Source: JAAGZL01 sp050291365
GTDB taxonomy: Bacteria > Pseudomonadota > Gammaproteobacteria > Chromatiales > Chromatiaceae
DNA: 64,000 bases
Direction of reading: 5' to 3'
NCBI GenBank assembly: GCA_050291365.1
Contig: JBNKJS010000044.1
Location: 36,639 to 100,638 of the forward strand
This document shows positions 49,066 through 58,525 of this stretch, piece by piece. Positions within the stretch are counted from its first letter, which is position 1. Each line of letters begins with the position of its first letter. Under the pieces are notes generated by a model. The model was not told where the DNA came from, did not search any database, and worked only from the letters and a program-made list of their open reading frames with translations. The translations under genes were made by a program, and so were the position numbers.

Positions 49066-50287
49066 ACAACAACTCGATTTCCTGCACGTGGACCTTGCGC
49101 GGATTGGTGGCTAGACAGGGGTCGTTGAACGCATTGACCGCAAGCTGTGGAATATCTGCTTGTGTAACACCCAGCGTGGTGATAGTCGCCACAACCCCGG
49201 CAGCCTCACGCAGTTCGACCAGATGATTTATCAACAGTTGCTTCCTTTGTTCCTGTGGAAGTCCGCTCACATTTAGCCCCATCGCCAAAGTAATCTGCTC
49301 GTAGCGTTCGGATTCGGCCGAGTAGTTAAAATCCACCACATGATCCATTAGCAGTGCATTGCATACTCCATGTGGCAACCCCAGCAGCCCACCCAGGCCA
49401 TGGGCCATGGCATGAACCAGTCCTAGACTAGCATTGGAGAACGCCAAGCCCGCCAACAGACTCCCCAGCATCATGTTGTTGCGGTATACCATATCCTGGG
49501 GATGCTTGATGGCCGGAACCAGGTTTTGCACCAACAAGGGAATGGCCGCCATGGCATTGATATCGGTGACCGGGGAACTGGCGTTGGAGACATACGCCTC
49601 GATGGCATGGGTTAATGCATCCAGGCCCGTGGCAGCAGTTAGCTCGGCCGGCATGGTGGTGGTCGTAACGGGATCGATCAGTGCCACATCGGGCACTACC
49701 GTTTTGCTGATGATGGCAATCTTTAGCTTACGGGCAGTGTCGTTAATGATGGCGAATTGGGAGACATCAGCGGAACTTCCTGCGGTGGTAGGGACACAGA
49801 TCAGGGGTGGACCTGGCACCGGCACCTCATCCACACCCTCGAACGCCAGGATATCTGTTTCATTCGCATGGGCTATACCTATGCCTTTGGCGCAGTCAAT
49901 TGCGCTGCCGCCACCCACGGCAATAATGATGTCGCATCCGCTGTGCTCGTATACCAGGACGCCAGCGGCAACCTCTTGCGCCTTGGGATTGGGCGTGACG
50001 TCCTGAAAGACCACCCAGGGGATATTTTCGGCCTCGAGCGAAGCCTGCGCTTTGTCCACCCAGCCGGCCTTCACAATGCCGGGATCGGTCACCAGCAACA
50101 CCTTTTTAGCACCAAAGTTTCTGGCGTAGCGCCCAATTAGATCCATCGCCCCCGTGCCATAGACAAATTCCGGCACCACATATTTACGCAGTTCATGTGA
50201 AACCGGTTTTTCATCCAGTCGATGCATCTCTTCGACAGCGGGATCTTGGCGGGTGTTGATCGGACTGTTATCTGTCGGGGCACTCAT
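49049..50287 (-). CDS. ercA: ErcA-like iron-containing alcohol dehydrogenase family protein
   Basis: 412 residues. Iron-ADH landmarks: nucleotide site AVGGGSAIDCAKGIGI, TAGSSADVSQFAIINDTARK, and metal ligands in GLDALTHAIEAYVSN and VHAMAHGLGGLLGLPHGVCN. In Pseudomonas, ErcA is a family member proposed to act in signalling with ErcS/ErcS' kinases. Here the gene overlaps the multi-PAS kinase by 17 bases, the same pairing, so regulatory duty is plausible, though a catalytic role is not excluded. An ATGA overlap couples it to a small upstream gene. Confidence 0.85.
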   Translation of the reverse strand: MSAPTDNSPINTRQDPAVEEMHRLDEKPVSHELRKYVVPEFVYGTGAMDLIGRYARNFGAKKVLLVTDPGIVKAGWVDKAQASLEAENIPWVVFQDVTPNPKAQEVAAGVLVYEHSGCDIIIAVGGGSAIDCAKGIGIAHANETDILAFEGVDEVPVPGPPLICVPTTAGSSADVSQFAIINDTARKLKIAIISKTVVPDVALIDPVTTTTMPAELTAATGLDALTHAIEAYVSNASSPVTDINAMAAIPLLVQNLVPAIKHPQDMVYRNNMMLGSLLAGLAFSNASLGLVHAMAHGLGGLLGLPHGVCNALLMDHVVDFNYSAESERYEQITLAMGLNVSGLPQEQRKQLLINHLVELREAAGVVATITTLGVTQADIPQLAVNAFNDPCLATNPRKVHVQEIELLYEKAL

Positions 50288-50526
50288 GGGTCACGCCTCC
50301 CATCGACGCCCGCTGTCAAGGGGTGGGCCTTGGCGAGATTGTCGATCAGGAGTGACGGTAGCGTCATCATTGCAGCCTTTTCTTCTGACCACGCCCAACT
50401 CCTGTGACGCTCGTTGTGCCAGGATTCCCACCCCGATCGTACGCCCAACAGCTCAACATACTCGCTATAGCAGCTCTGGCATGTGAATACCGGACCCAGA
50501 CAGTGTTGAAATATGGGATGTTTCAT
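50284..50526 (-). CDS. Small protein upstream of ercA-like gene
   Basis: 80 residues from ATG 50526 (GGAGAG six bases upstream). MKHPIFQHCLGPVFTCQSCY has a His and Cys cluster (H-C, C-x2-C) that might bind metal. The rest is polar. It overlaps ercA as ATGA, indicating co-translation. No family recognised. Confidence 0.6.
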   Translation of the reverse strand: MKHPIFQHCLGPVFTCQSCYSEYVELLGVRSGWESWHNERHRSWAWSEEKAAMMTLPSLLIDNLAKAHPLTAGVDGRRDP

Positions 50527-50639
50527 CGTCTCTCCATCACGGAGCTTCGCGCTCAAAGCTGGTAACCTAGCCACATCTCTTATGTAGCTGGGATAGATGT
50601 TTTTACCTATTTTTCCGCTTATTTAAGACGGATATGGGC

Positions 50640-50830
50640 TCAAACGCGCCTGCGTACTACCCTCAGTATAGCCGGGTAGTCGAAGATTTCAGGAAGGATG
50701 ATCTGGCTTGCTTGTAGCGGTTGTGGATAGGAATTTACCTTCAGTAAATACGTCGCTTATGACATCACTTAAATTATCTGCACCGGATCGAATCAGCGTA
50801 TGCCGTACCCTGGGAACAGCTAGCTCATAC
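50640..50830 (-). pseudogene. Remnant of a hybrid kinase C-terminal domain
   Basis: Two frames together reproduce the shared helical tail: VPRVRHTLIRSGADNLSDVI in one frame, then QPLQASQIILPEIFDYPAIL in another, ending with stop at 50640. Compare LPDALRCELIEALENLD and FDYPAILQVL of the intact kinases. The frameshift and lack of upstream domains show it is dead. Confidence 0.65.
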
Positions 50831-51058
50831 CTCTTAACTCGTACCGGAGATTAGCTCCTCTTTCTTGACAAAACGATAGCCATCCACCAGATTCATGATG
50901 ATATCAGCCTCGCCAGGATACTCGGCACGACAAAGACAACAGCTTCCTCTTGCAAAGAGCTGTCTGCCAACGCCAGGTCTGCGTGTCTATCACTCGGGAG
51001 TGCGCTCAACTCAGCCTTCGCGGACACCGTCGCATTATGTTCTACCAAATAGGTGTTG
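50831..51058. other. Intergenic region, probable gene debris
   Basis: No intact gene. On the minus strand an open stretch reads CLCRAEYPGEADIIMNLVDG then YRFVKKEELIS, which looks protein-like, but I do not recognise it. With 50575-50639 this completes the gap before the HD-GYP gene. Confidence 0.4.
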
Positions 51059-52087
51059 TCATGTTTCTAGTTGATAGCCTTTTTCCTGAAACAGCGTTAG
51101 TGCTGCATCTACTACATCGGCATCGAATAGCAGATCACGTTGCTTCTTAATCTCCTCCAGCGCGCAATCAATACCGAGACCGTCACGATAGGGCCTATGG
51201 GAAGCCATTGCCTCAATAACATCGGCTACCCCAAGGATACGCGCCTCCAGCAGGATGTCATCGCTAATCCCTTTAGGATATCCGGAGCCATCGAGTCGCT
51301 CATGATGCTGAAGTATGATCTGTGCAATCGGCCAGGGAAAATCTATCCCCTTAAGTACCTCATAACCCCGTTCCGGATGCAGTTTTATCATGGAAAATTC
51401 AAGTTCGCTGAGTTGTCCCGGTCTGGAAAGAATCTCAACAGGAATACTGATTTTTCCAACATCATGCACCACTGCGGCTAGCTTAATCCCTTCAATTGTC
51501 TTTTCAGGCAACTCCATCTCATGGGCAATGGCGGCGGCTAACTTTGCTACCTGATGCTGGTGACCGGAGGTATATGGATCCCGTAGCTCAACCACGGCGG
51601 CTAACGCAGAGACCGATTCCAGCAGATTATTCTTCAATCTCCGCTCACTCTCCTGGAGAGATTGAGTGCGCTTCCACACCATATCTTCCAGATTATTGCG
51701 CAGGTGGTGTAGTTCTAGATGAGTTTGCACCCGAGCCAATAACTCCTCACGCTGAAATGGCTTGGTTACATAATCCACCCCGCCGATATCAAAGCCTTTC
51801 AGTTTCTCAGTCATTTCGGAAAGGGCGCTGACGAATATTACCGGCACATCTTTTATCTTTGAATTCCGCTTCAGGCGGCGGCAGACCTCGAATCCGTCCA
51901 TACCTGGCATACTGATATCAAGCAAAATAAGCTGTGGTGGCTGGGTAGTAGCTGCGTGTAGTGCAAGTTCGCCATTGATTGCCGAACGCACCTGATAGCC
52001 CTCACCGCTAAGGATATCAGTAAGGAGCCGTAACGAGGCTGGCGTGTCATCCACGGCAAGTATGTATTCGTTATTGTTGTCGCTCAT
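51059..52087 (-). CDS. RpfG-type response regulator with HD-GYP domain
   Basis: 342 residues. Receiver at about 8 to 125 (LAVDDTPASLRLLTDIL, LILLDISMPGMDG, DYVTKPF), a coiled linker, then an HD-GYP domain: ELRDPYTSGHQHQVAKLA, VVHDVGKISIPVEIL and HHERLDGSGYPKGI. Complete HD and GYP motifs predict c-di-GMP phosphodiesterase activity. It follows the PhnD-kinase fusion by 39 bases and is its likely output. Confidence 0.95.
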   Translation of the reverse strand: MSDNNNEYILAVDDTPASLRLLTDILSGEGYQVRSAINGELALHAATTQPPQLILLDISMPGMDGFEVCRRLKRNSKIKDVPVIFVSALSEMTEKLKGFDIGGVDYVTKPFQREELLARVQTHLELHHLRNNLEDMVWKRTQSLQESERRLKNNLLESVSALAAVVELRDPYTSGHQHQVAKLAAAIAHEMELPEKTIEGIKLAAVVHDVGKISIPVEILSRPGQLSELEFSMIKLHPERGYEVLKGIDFPWPIAQIILQHHERLDGSGYPKGISDDILLEARILGVADVIEAMASHRPYRDGLGIDCALEEIKKQRDLLFDADVVDAALTLFQEKGYQLET

Positions 52088-52126
52088 GACTAAATTGTCC
52101 CATCGCTTTGGTTAATGTATAGCTGC

Positions 52127-55100
52127 TTACTCTCCGCTCACAGCATCCAGTGCTCTTAATATATCAGGATAGTCGAATTCTGCGACTAGCTGGGTAAGAG
52201 TTTTCCCAAGCTCCGCATCTTTTCCGGCAATACGGTTAATCGCGGCATCAATCTGCTCACCATCAAGGGATTCCAGGGCCACCCTCAACCCATTGCGCAG
52301 TTGTGCAGGAACTGCACTCAAACGTTGGGGCGTAAGCAGATCATCGTCAAACTCTTGTGTTGAAGCATCAGCGAGGTAGGTGAATTTAATTCCTAGCTGC
52401 TTCTCCATACTGTCGTAGATTTCGTTTAATCTATAGGGCTTGCGTACGAAGCCGTCCATACCCGCCGCCAACAGTTCCGCCTGCTGCTCCTTGAACACAG
52501 AGGCGGTGACGGCAACAATCTTTACCCTATCGCCTGAGGGTAACTGACGGATACGCTGGGTGGCCTCCAGGCCACCCATAACCGGCATGCGCCTGTCCAT
52601 CCAGATCAGATCCGGCTGCCACTGTTCAAAGATCTGTATACACTCCAGGCCATTCTGCGCCACCTTGACCTCCAGGCCAAGATCGGTCATCAGTTTGCTC
52701 AGTAGCAGTTGGTTGTCGCGATGATCCTCGGCAATGAGTATTCGGTAGGCTGTCTGCCCTGGCGCAAGACCAATCACTTCGCCATGCCCCATACTGCTGA
52801 GGCTAGTCACCTCCTCCTGCCTGGACTCTTCCAGCGGCAGATCGACGCGGAACAGCGATCCCTTACCTGGTGTACTCTCCACAGAGACACTGCCTGCCAT
52901 CAGTTGAACGAACTGGCGTACGATAGAGAGTCCCAGACCAGTTCCCCCTTGCATCATCCCTGAAGCCAGCTGCACAAATGGTTTAAACAGGAGTTGCCGG
53001 TCTGCATCGCTTATCCCGGGTCCGGTATCCTCAACCTCAATCAGCAGGTGATGATGGGCATTATCTTTGACACCCAAGCGCATTGTTACCGAGCCATGAT
53101 CAGTGAATTTCACCGCATTGCCCAACAGATTGACCAGAATCTGTCGCATCCTCGCTTCGTCGCCCTTGATGAAGCGGGGTAACTCAGGTGACTGGTTGTA
53201 TTCCAGCTGCAAACCCTTCTGTAGCGCCCGCAGCTTCATCATGTCGCTTACTTCGCGTGCCATCCCGTGCAGATCGAAGGAGGCGATCTCAAGTTGTACC
53301 TTGCCGGCTTCGATCTTGGCGATCTCTAACACATCGTTGATAAGTTTTAACAGATGTTCCCCGCTTTGATTGATGATCTCAATGTTTGCCCGTTGCCCGG
53401 CACTTAGGCCTGGATCCTGGTCCATCAGTTGAGAGAAACCAATAATGGCGTTAAGCGGGGTGCGTAGTTCATGGCTCATATTGGCGAGGAAAGTGCTCTT
53501 CGCCTTATTGGCCGCTTCTGCCGCGTCGCGTGACAGGCGCAACTCGGCGGTACGGTCACGTACCAGTTCCTCAAGGTGGTCTCGGTATTGTGTCAGTTCA
53601 TCCTCTCTCAGTTTGTGTTCGGTGATATCCTGCACTGTGCCGACGGAGCGTATTGGTTTGCCGACGGCGTCAAAATAACTTTCGCACTGCTCGCTGACAT
53701 ATTTGACCCGTCCATCCTTCATCAACAGGCGGTGGGTAATGTTATATGGCTGCATGTTGTTGAGTGACTCTGTATAGGCGGTGTTGACCTTTTCCCTATC
53801 ATCCGGGTGGACCGCGCTGATAAATGCTTCGTAGGAGGCACCGAATTTTTCCTTGTCGATTTCAAAAATGCGGAATATTTCGTCCGACCAGAATAGTTTG
53901 TCATTGATCAGATCGAGTTCCCAGTTGCCAAGGAGAGCGAGACGCTGGGCCTCGACCAGTTGGCGTTGGCTCTCACGCATGTTGCGCTGTACCAGCAGAC
54001 TGGTCAGTCCGTCACCGACTCTCCGGCCGATATCTTCCAGCATCTGTTCTTCTGCTTCGGTCCAGACACGGGCGTAGGAACACTGTTGCACACCAAATTG
54101 CCATGGCTTACCCACCTTGGGATAGAGGGCGACAGACATAAAAGATTTGAAGCCAAATCGTTTCGAGACCTCTTCAGGCAGAGGATGCTCTGTCTCCGGA
54201 CCGATCTGCAGGGCACCGCTACGGTTCAACAACAGCTTCATTGTGGTGGCGACCTCTTCATCCATGGCGATCTCTTCATTTAATACACCGGGCCCGGGAT
54301 ACTGCGGGCGGGTGCTCTCCATGGGTACAGTCCAGGACTTTGAGCTCGGGTCACAGGGATAGAGCAGGAAAGCACGGTCGCAGGAGAAGATATCCAGCAC
54401 CTCGTCAAGTACTTCACGCATCATAGCGTCGAGATCTGCGGCACCCTGAATGGCGCGATTAATACGGTCCATATTGGCCAGGAGTTGAGCATGGAGCTGG
54501 CGCTCCTGTTCAACCTGCTTGCGTTCGCTGATGTCATGACTGATGGCGAGTGCGCCGGTTATTTCATCCCGCTCATTTCGTTCTGGGACCATGCGCATCT
54601 CATATACAGCAGGGTTGTTGCTTTTGGCAGGCATGCGAAATTCGAATTCCTGGCTCTCACCCGTGGCGAGAACCTTATCAAGTGCCTGTGCGTAGGACTC
54701 ATAACTTCCATCAGTATGGAATTCGCGGACACGCTTGCCGATTCTATCCCAGGCATGAATGCCAAGAAGTGATTCGAGAGCAGGGTTGAGGTAGATGGCC
54801 CGTCCTTCCTTATCGTAACGGATGATATTGTCTGGCATGCTCGCTGCCAGAGTGCGGTAGTGCCGCTCGCTTTGAGCGAGTTTACGCAGTGAGCGTCTGG
54901 CCCGTCCGACCATGACGAAAAGGCCGGCGCTAGTCAGCGCAAGCAGCAGTAGCATTCCGGTCAAGATCACGATCCACCATTTGTATTGATACCAGAGGTC
55001 AATCAGTCGGATTGTCGGTGCGCGATCAAAGGGGGGCAGGCGCAGGTTGCGAAGCAGGTTTTCCACACCGTCGTAGTTGGCGGGAATTCCAAATCCGAAG

Positions 55101-55912
55101 ATATTGGAACCGGAATCTTTTAGGATCTCAGCAGGCATCAAATAGAGGGCGGCGGCCAGGCGGCTGGCAAGTTTTGCATCGATATGGGGCATGATGAGCA
55201 CCGGCCACTCAGGGTAGAGTCTGGTGGAGACCGCAAAGGGAAATTCAGGTAGCTGCTGGCGGTTGATAACCTTGAACTGGCCGGTATCGAGCTTCCCCTT
55301 CTGGGCCAGGGATTCAAGCACACCGGCACGAATAAAACCGGCATCGGCACGACCTTCCAGCACCGCTTGTATAACGCGATCATGGGGCTGGCCGGTGAGC
55401 AGTAGCCTTTCGCCTGTGGGCAAGGGTACACCTGCCTCAGCCAGTTCGAGAGCTGGCATCTGATAACCGCCGAATGCCTCCTGCGACACAGAGGCGATAC
55501 GCTTATCGTCAAGGTCTTCCAGTGACACGATATCGCCGCGACCCGCCAGGGTAAAGATTACAGCGCCATAGGCGTTTAGATGATGCGCCCCATCATGTTT
55601 GATCAGTGTAGCCAGCGGAGACGAGAGACCGGCGGTGTGCTGCAGGAGAATGTACTGGTTCGCCGTGGTAATCACCAGATCCACAGAACGCTTCTCCACA
55701 GCGTCACGTATCTCTGCATGATCATAGACGGCGAGTTCGACAGGGCACTCCAGTCGAGACTGTAAATAGTCGGCTACCGCTCGCCACTGCTCCATCACCT
55801 GTGGTTTAGGCCGATAGGCGAGTACGCCAAGTTTCAGTGAAGCCTGATCTTGCCCGGCCATAACCGGGCAAGAGATCAGTAACAGCATGATAAACGGGAT
55901 CAGACGTTTCAT
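52127..55912 (-). CDS. PhnD-type binding domain fused to PAS-GAF-PAS hybrid histidine kinase
   Basis: 1261 residues. Signal peptide MKRLIPFIMLLLISCPVMAG; periplasmic PhnD-like domain about 24 to 290 (LKLGVLAYRPKPQVMEQWRA, GRADAGFIRAGVLESLAQKG); transmembrane helix about 310 to 335; PAS about 350 to 470; GAF about 485 to 640; PAS about 650 to 770; HisKA (SHELRTPLNAIIGFSQLMDQ), HATPase, receiver (WMDRRMPVMGG) and shared helical tail ending FDYPDILRAL. A small phosphonate- or phosphate-like ligand may be sensed directly. It overlaps the upstream kinase as ATGA. Confidence 0.93.
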   Translation of the reverse strand: MKRLIPFIMLLLISCPVMAGQDQASLKLGVLAYRPKPQVMEQWRAVADYLQSRLECPVELAVYDHAEIRDAVEKRSVDLVITTANQYILLQHTAGLSSPLATLIKHDGAHHLNAYGAVIFTLAGRGDIVSLEDLDDKRIASVSQEAFGGYQMPALELAEAGVPLPTGERLLLTGQPHDRVIQAVLEGRADAGFIRAGVLESLAQKGKLDTGQFKVINRQQLPEFPFAVSTRLYPEWPVLIMPHIDAKLASRLAAALYLMPAEILKDSGSNIFGFGIPANYDGVENLLRNLRLPPFDRAPTIRLIDLWYQYKWWIVILTGMLLLLALTSAGLFVMVGRARRSLRKLAQSERHYRTLAASMPDNIIRYDKEGRAIYLNPALESLLGIHAWDRIGKRVREFHTDGSYESYAQALDKVLATGESQEFEFRMPAKSNNPAVYEMRMVPERNERDEITGALAISHDISERKQVEQERQLHAQLLANMDRINRAIQGAADLDAMMREVLDEVLDIFSCDRAFLLYPCDPSSKSWTVPMESTRPQYPGPGVLNEEIAMDEEVATTMKLLLNRSGALQIGPETEHPLPEEVSKRFGFKSFMSVALYPKVGKPWQFGVQQCSYARVWTEAEEQMLEDIGRRVGDGLTSLLVQRNMRESQRQLVEAQRLALLGNWELDLINDKLFWSDEIFRIFEIDKEKFGASYEAFISAVHPDDREKVNTAYTESLNNMQPYNITHRLLMKDGRVKYVSEQCESYFDAVGKPIRSVGTVQDITEHKLREDELTQYRDHLEELVRDRTAELRLSRDAAEAANKAKSTFLANMSHELRTPLNAIIGFSQLMDQDPGLSAGQRANIEIINQSGEHLLKLINDVLEIAKIEAGKVQLEIASFDLHGMAREVSDMMKLRALQKGLQLEYNQSPELPRFIKGDEARMRQILVNLLGNAVKFTDHGSVTMRLGVKDNAHHHLLIEVEDTGPGISDADRQLLFKPFVQLASGMMQGGTGLGLSIVRQFVQLMAGSVSVESTPGKGSLFRVDLPLEESRQEEVTSLSSMGHGEVIGLAPGQTAYRILIAEDHRDNQLLLSKLMTDLGLEVKVAQNGLECIQIFEQWQPDLIWMDRRMPVMGGLEATQRIRQLPSGDRVKIVAVTASVFKEQQAELLAAGMDGFVRKPYRLNEIYDSMEKQLGIKFTYLADASTQEFDDDLLTPQRLSAVPAQLRNGLRVALESLDGEQIDAAINRIAGKDAELGKTLTQLVAEFDYPDILRALDAVSGE

Positions 55913-58524
55913 CTATCACGCTCTGTTCGAGGCATCAAATTATCCAACGCGTTTAATATGGTTGGGTAATCATAGTTGTCGGCCAGGTTTTCCAGTAGCC
56001 GCGCCAGGGTGCGGTCTTTTTCAGCAATACGGCGGATAACCTCAGCAATGAGCTCACTGTTCAGCGTGTCCAGCGCTTCATGCAGTGTCACACACAGTTC
56101 ATCATCAAGTTCCCCCAGCATCTCTGAGGTCAGGGTGGAGGGGGGGCTTTCCCGCTTGGGGGATTCGTTGCTGTAGAGGGTGTTCAATCCCAGCTGGCTT
56201 TCCAGGCAATCGTAGATCTCATCGAGGTGGTAGGGTTTGCTGATGTAGTCGTCCATACCCATCGCGCGCAGCTCTATCTCGTTATCCTTTAGAGCGGAGG
56301 CGGTGACGGCGACGATCTTCACCTTGTCGCCGCTGGGCAATTCGCGAATGCGCCGGGTGGCCTCCACCCCGTCCATCACTGGCATGCGCCGGTCCATCCA
56401 GATCAGGTCCGGCTTCCATTTCTTGAATAGCTGTACACACTCCTCGCCGTTCTCCACCACCTTCGTCTCCAGGCCAAGGTCGGTCATCAGTTTGCTCAGC
56501 AGAAGCTGGTTTTCGCGCTGGTCTTCGGCGATAAGGATTCGATAGTGGGGCTGTCCCGGCGCCAGCCCCGATATCTCTCTATAGCGCCGCTCGTTCAGTT
56601 GCGGGGTTTCTGCCTTATCAACCTCTTCCAGTGGCAGCTCCACACGAAACAGCGAGCCCTTGCCCAGTTCGCTTTCGATAGATACTTTTCCACCCATCAA
56701 TTGGACTATCCGCTGCACGATGGTAAGCCCCAGGCCAGTACCCTCTTTCGAGGCACCTGTAGAGAGTTGCTCGAAAGGGTGGAACAGGAGCTGCTGATCC
56801 TTTTTGCTTATCCCTGAGCCACTATCCTCGACCTCTATCAGAAGATGGTGATGTGCATTTTGCCTGCTACGCAGGCGGATGGTCACGCCGCCCTGTTCGG
56901 TGAACTTCACCGCGTTACTGACCAGGTTAATAAGGATCTGCCGTAGTCGCGCTTCGTCTCCCTTGATGAAGCGGGGAATCTCTGAGGATTGATCCAGATC
57001 CAGCTGCAACCCCTTCTGTTGCGCTAACAGCCTCATCATATCGCTCACTTCCCGAACCAGTTCTTGCAGGTCAAAGGTAGCAATCTCCAGTTGTAGTTTT
57101 CCCGCCTCAATTTTGGCGATCTCCAACACATCATTGATCAGCCTTAGCAGGTGATCACCGCTGTTATTGATGATTTCCAGGTTTTCCCGCTGGCTGGCAC
57201 TCAGCGACCGATCCTTATGCATCAGTTGCGAGAAGCCAAGGATGGCATTGAGTGGAGTGCGCAGCTCATGGCTCATATTGGCGAGAAACACGCTCTTGGC
57301 AGTGTTGGCCAAGTCAGCTGCGTCGCGCGCCAGACGCAACTCATCAGTACGCTGCTGGACAGTTTCTTCCAGGTGCTCCTTGTAGCGTAGCAGTTCCTCT
57401 TCGGCCTGCTTGCGCTCGGTGATGTCGCGCCCTTCAGTGATGAGCTGAAACACACGCCCTTCAGTATCGGTAACGGGCTTGAGGGAGAAGTCAATGCAAT
57501 GAACGGCTCCATCCGCCTTGGTATGGGTGGCCTCGAAACGTACCAGTTCCCCTTCTGCCGCTTGCTGGACCGCTGCTCGCAAGCGCTGCTGCAACTCAGT
57601 GGAGTGCGCCCACCAGGGCGTTTCCCAGAAAGGCTTGCCGAGCACTGCGTCTTCGCTAACGCCGGCAAATTGCAGCGCGGTCTGATTAACCTGCAGGACC
57701 ATACCATCCGTACTCAACACGCCGATGAACTGAAAGGCTTGATCGAAGACCACGCGGAATTTCTGTTCGCTCTTTCGCAACAGCTCCTGATCATGCTGCA
57801 TCTGCTGCTGTGAAGTGCGCAGACGTTGCGAAGCATCATTTAACGATGCAGCAAGATTGACGATTTCATCGGTGGAGTGTCCGACCGTGACCTGATCACC
57901 TTTCTGTTCGTTCAGCCGCTGGGCAAAATCGGTCAGAGTATGGATGGAGCGTACCAGAGGGCGAAACACCAGAAGCAGCAGGCCGGTGCTGCAGGCCACC
58001 CAGAACAGGGAGAGCATGATGGTAGCGCGCCAGGTCTCGGCCTTGGCCGCGTGAATTGGCGAGAGATCGTAGCTTGCCTTGAGCCAGCCAAGTGGGGTGC
58101 CGGCCGCGATCGGTTGCCAGACAACCAGATGATCGTCCTTGACACTGGTCGTGGTCGAAAAATCAGTGGGTGGAGGAATTCGTTCGACTCTCTGCAGCCG
58201 CAGCACTTTGCGGCCTGAGCCTCTCTCAATATCACCGACCACGAAGCCATTCGGTTCCACGACCTGGAGCCGCAAGATATCTGTCAACTCCGCCGAGTGT
58301 ATCAAAAAGGACTCCAGCCCCGCGAAGTCATCTAGAACAAGATAATAGGCGCAGCGATCAGCGAGGTGCATGGTTATGTTCGACGCGTTCCGGCGCATGG
58401 CAGCCTCGAGCATGACGGTCTCTCTGCTGGCAGTCAACCAACCGGAAGTAACCCCGGTGGCGAGCAGGATGCAGGAGACGAGCAGGATCAGTTGCGTATA
58501 TAGACGGCTCGGCAACAGCGGCAA
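55909..58524 (-). CDS. Membrane hybrid histidine kinase (HAMP-PAS-HisKA-HATPase-REC)
   Basis: 871 residues. Transmembrane helices about 10 to 28 and 172 to 192, HAMP (VRSIHTLTDFAQRLNEQKGD), PAS about 255 to 385, HisKA (SHELRTPLNAILGFSQLMHK), HATPase (NLVSNAVKFTEQGGVT), receiver (WMDRRMPVMDGVEATRRIRE) and the shared helical tail ending YDYPTILNAL. It lies 1 base after the PhnD-like gene, so the binding protein probably feeds this sensor. Confidence 0.92.
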   Translation of the reverse strand: MPLLPSRLYTQLILLVSCILLATGVTSGWLTASRETVMLEAAMRRNASNITMHLADRCAYYLVLDDFAGLESFLIHSAELTDILRLQVVEPNGFVVGDIERGSGRKVLRLQRVERIPPPTDFSTTTSVKDDHLVVWQPIAAGTPLGWLKASYDLSPIHAAKAETWRATIMLSLFWVACSTGLLLLVFRPLVRSIHTLTDFAQRLNEQKGDQVTVGHSTDEIVNLAASLNDASQRLRTSQQQMQHDQELLRKSEQKFRVVFDQAFQFIGVLSTDGMVLQVNQTALQFAGVSEDAVLGKPFWETPWWAHSTELQQRLRAAVQQAAEGELVRFEATHTKADGAVHCIDFSLKPVTDTEGRVFQLITEGRDITERKQAEEELLRYKEHLEETVQQRTDELRLARDAADLANTAKSVFLANMSHELRTPLNAILGFSQLMHKDRSLSASQRENLEIINNSGDHLLRLINDVLEIAKIEAGKLQLEIATFDLQELVREVSDMMRLLAQQKGLQLDLDQSSEIPRFIKGDEARLRQILINLVSNAVKFTEQGGVTIRLRSRQNAHHHLLIEVEDSGSGISKKDQQLLFHPFEQLSTGASKEGTGLGLTIVQRIVQLMGGKVSIESELGKGSLFRVELPLEEVDKAETPQLNERRYREISGLAPGQPHYRILIAEDQRENQLLLSKLMTDLGLETKVVENGEECVQLFKKWKPDLIWMDRRMPVMDGVEATRRIRELPSGDKVKIVAVTASALKDNEIELRAMGMDDYISKPYHLDEIYDCLESQLGLNTLYSNESPKRESPPSTLTSEMLGELDDELCVTLHEALDTLNSELIAEVIRRIAEKDRTLARLLENLADNYDYPTILNALDNLMPRTERDR

Positions 58525-58525
58525 C

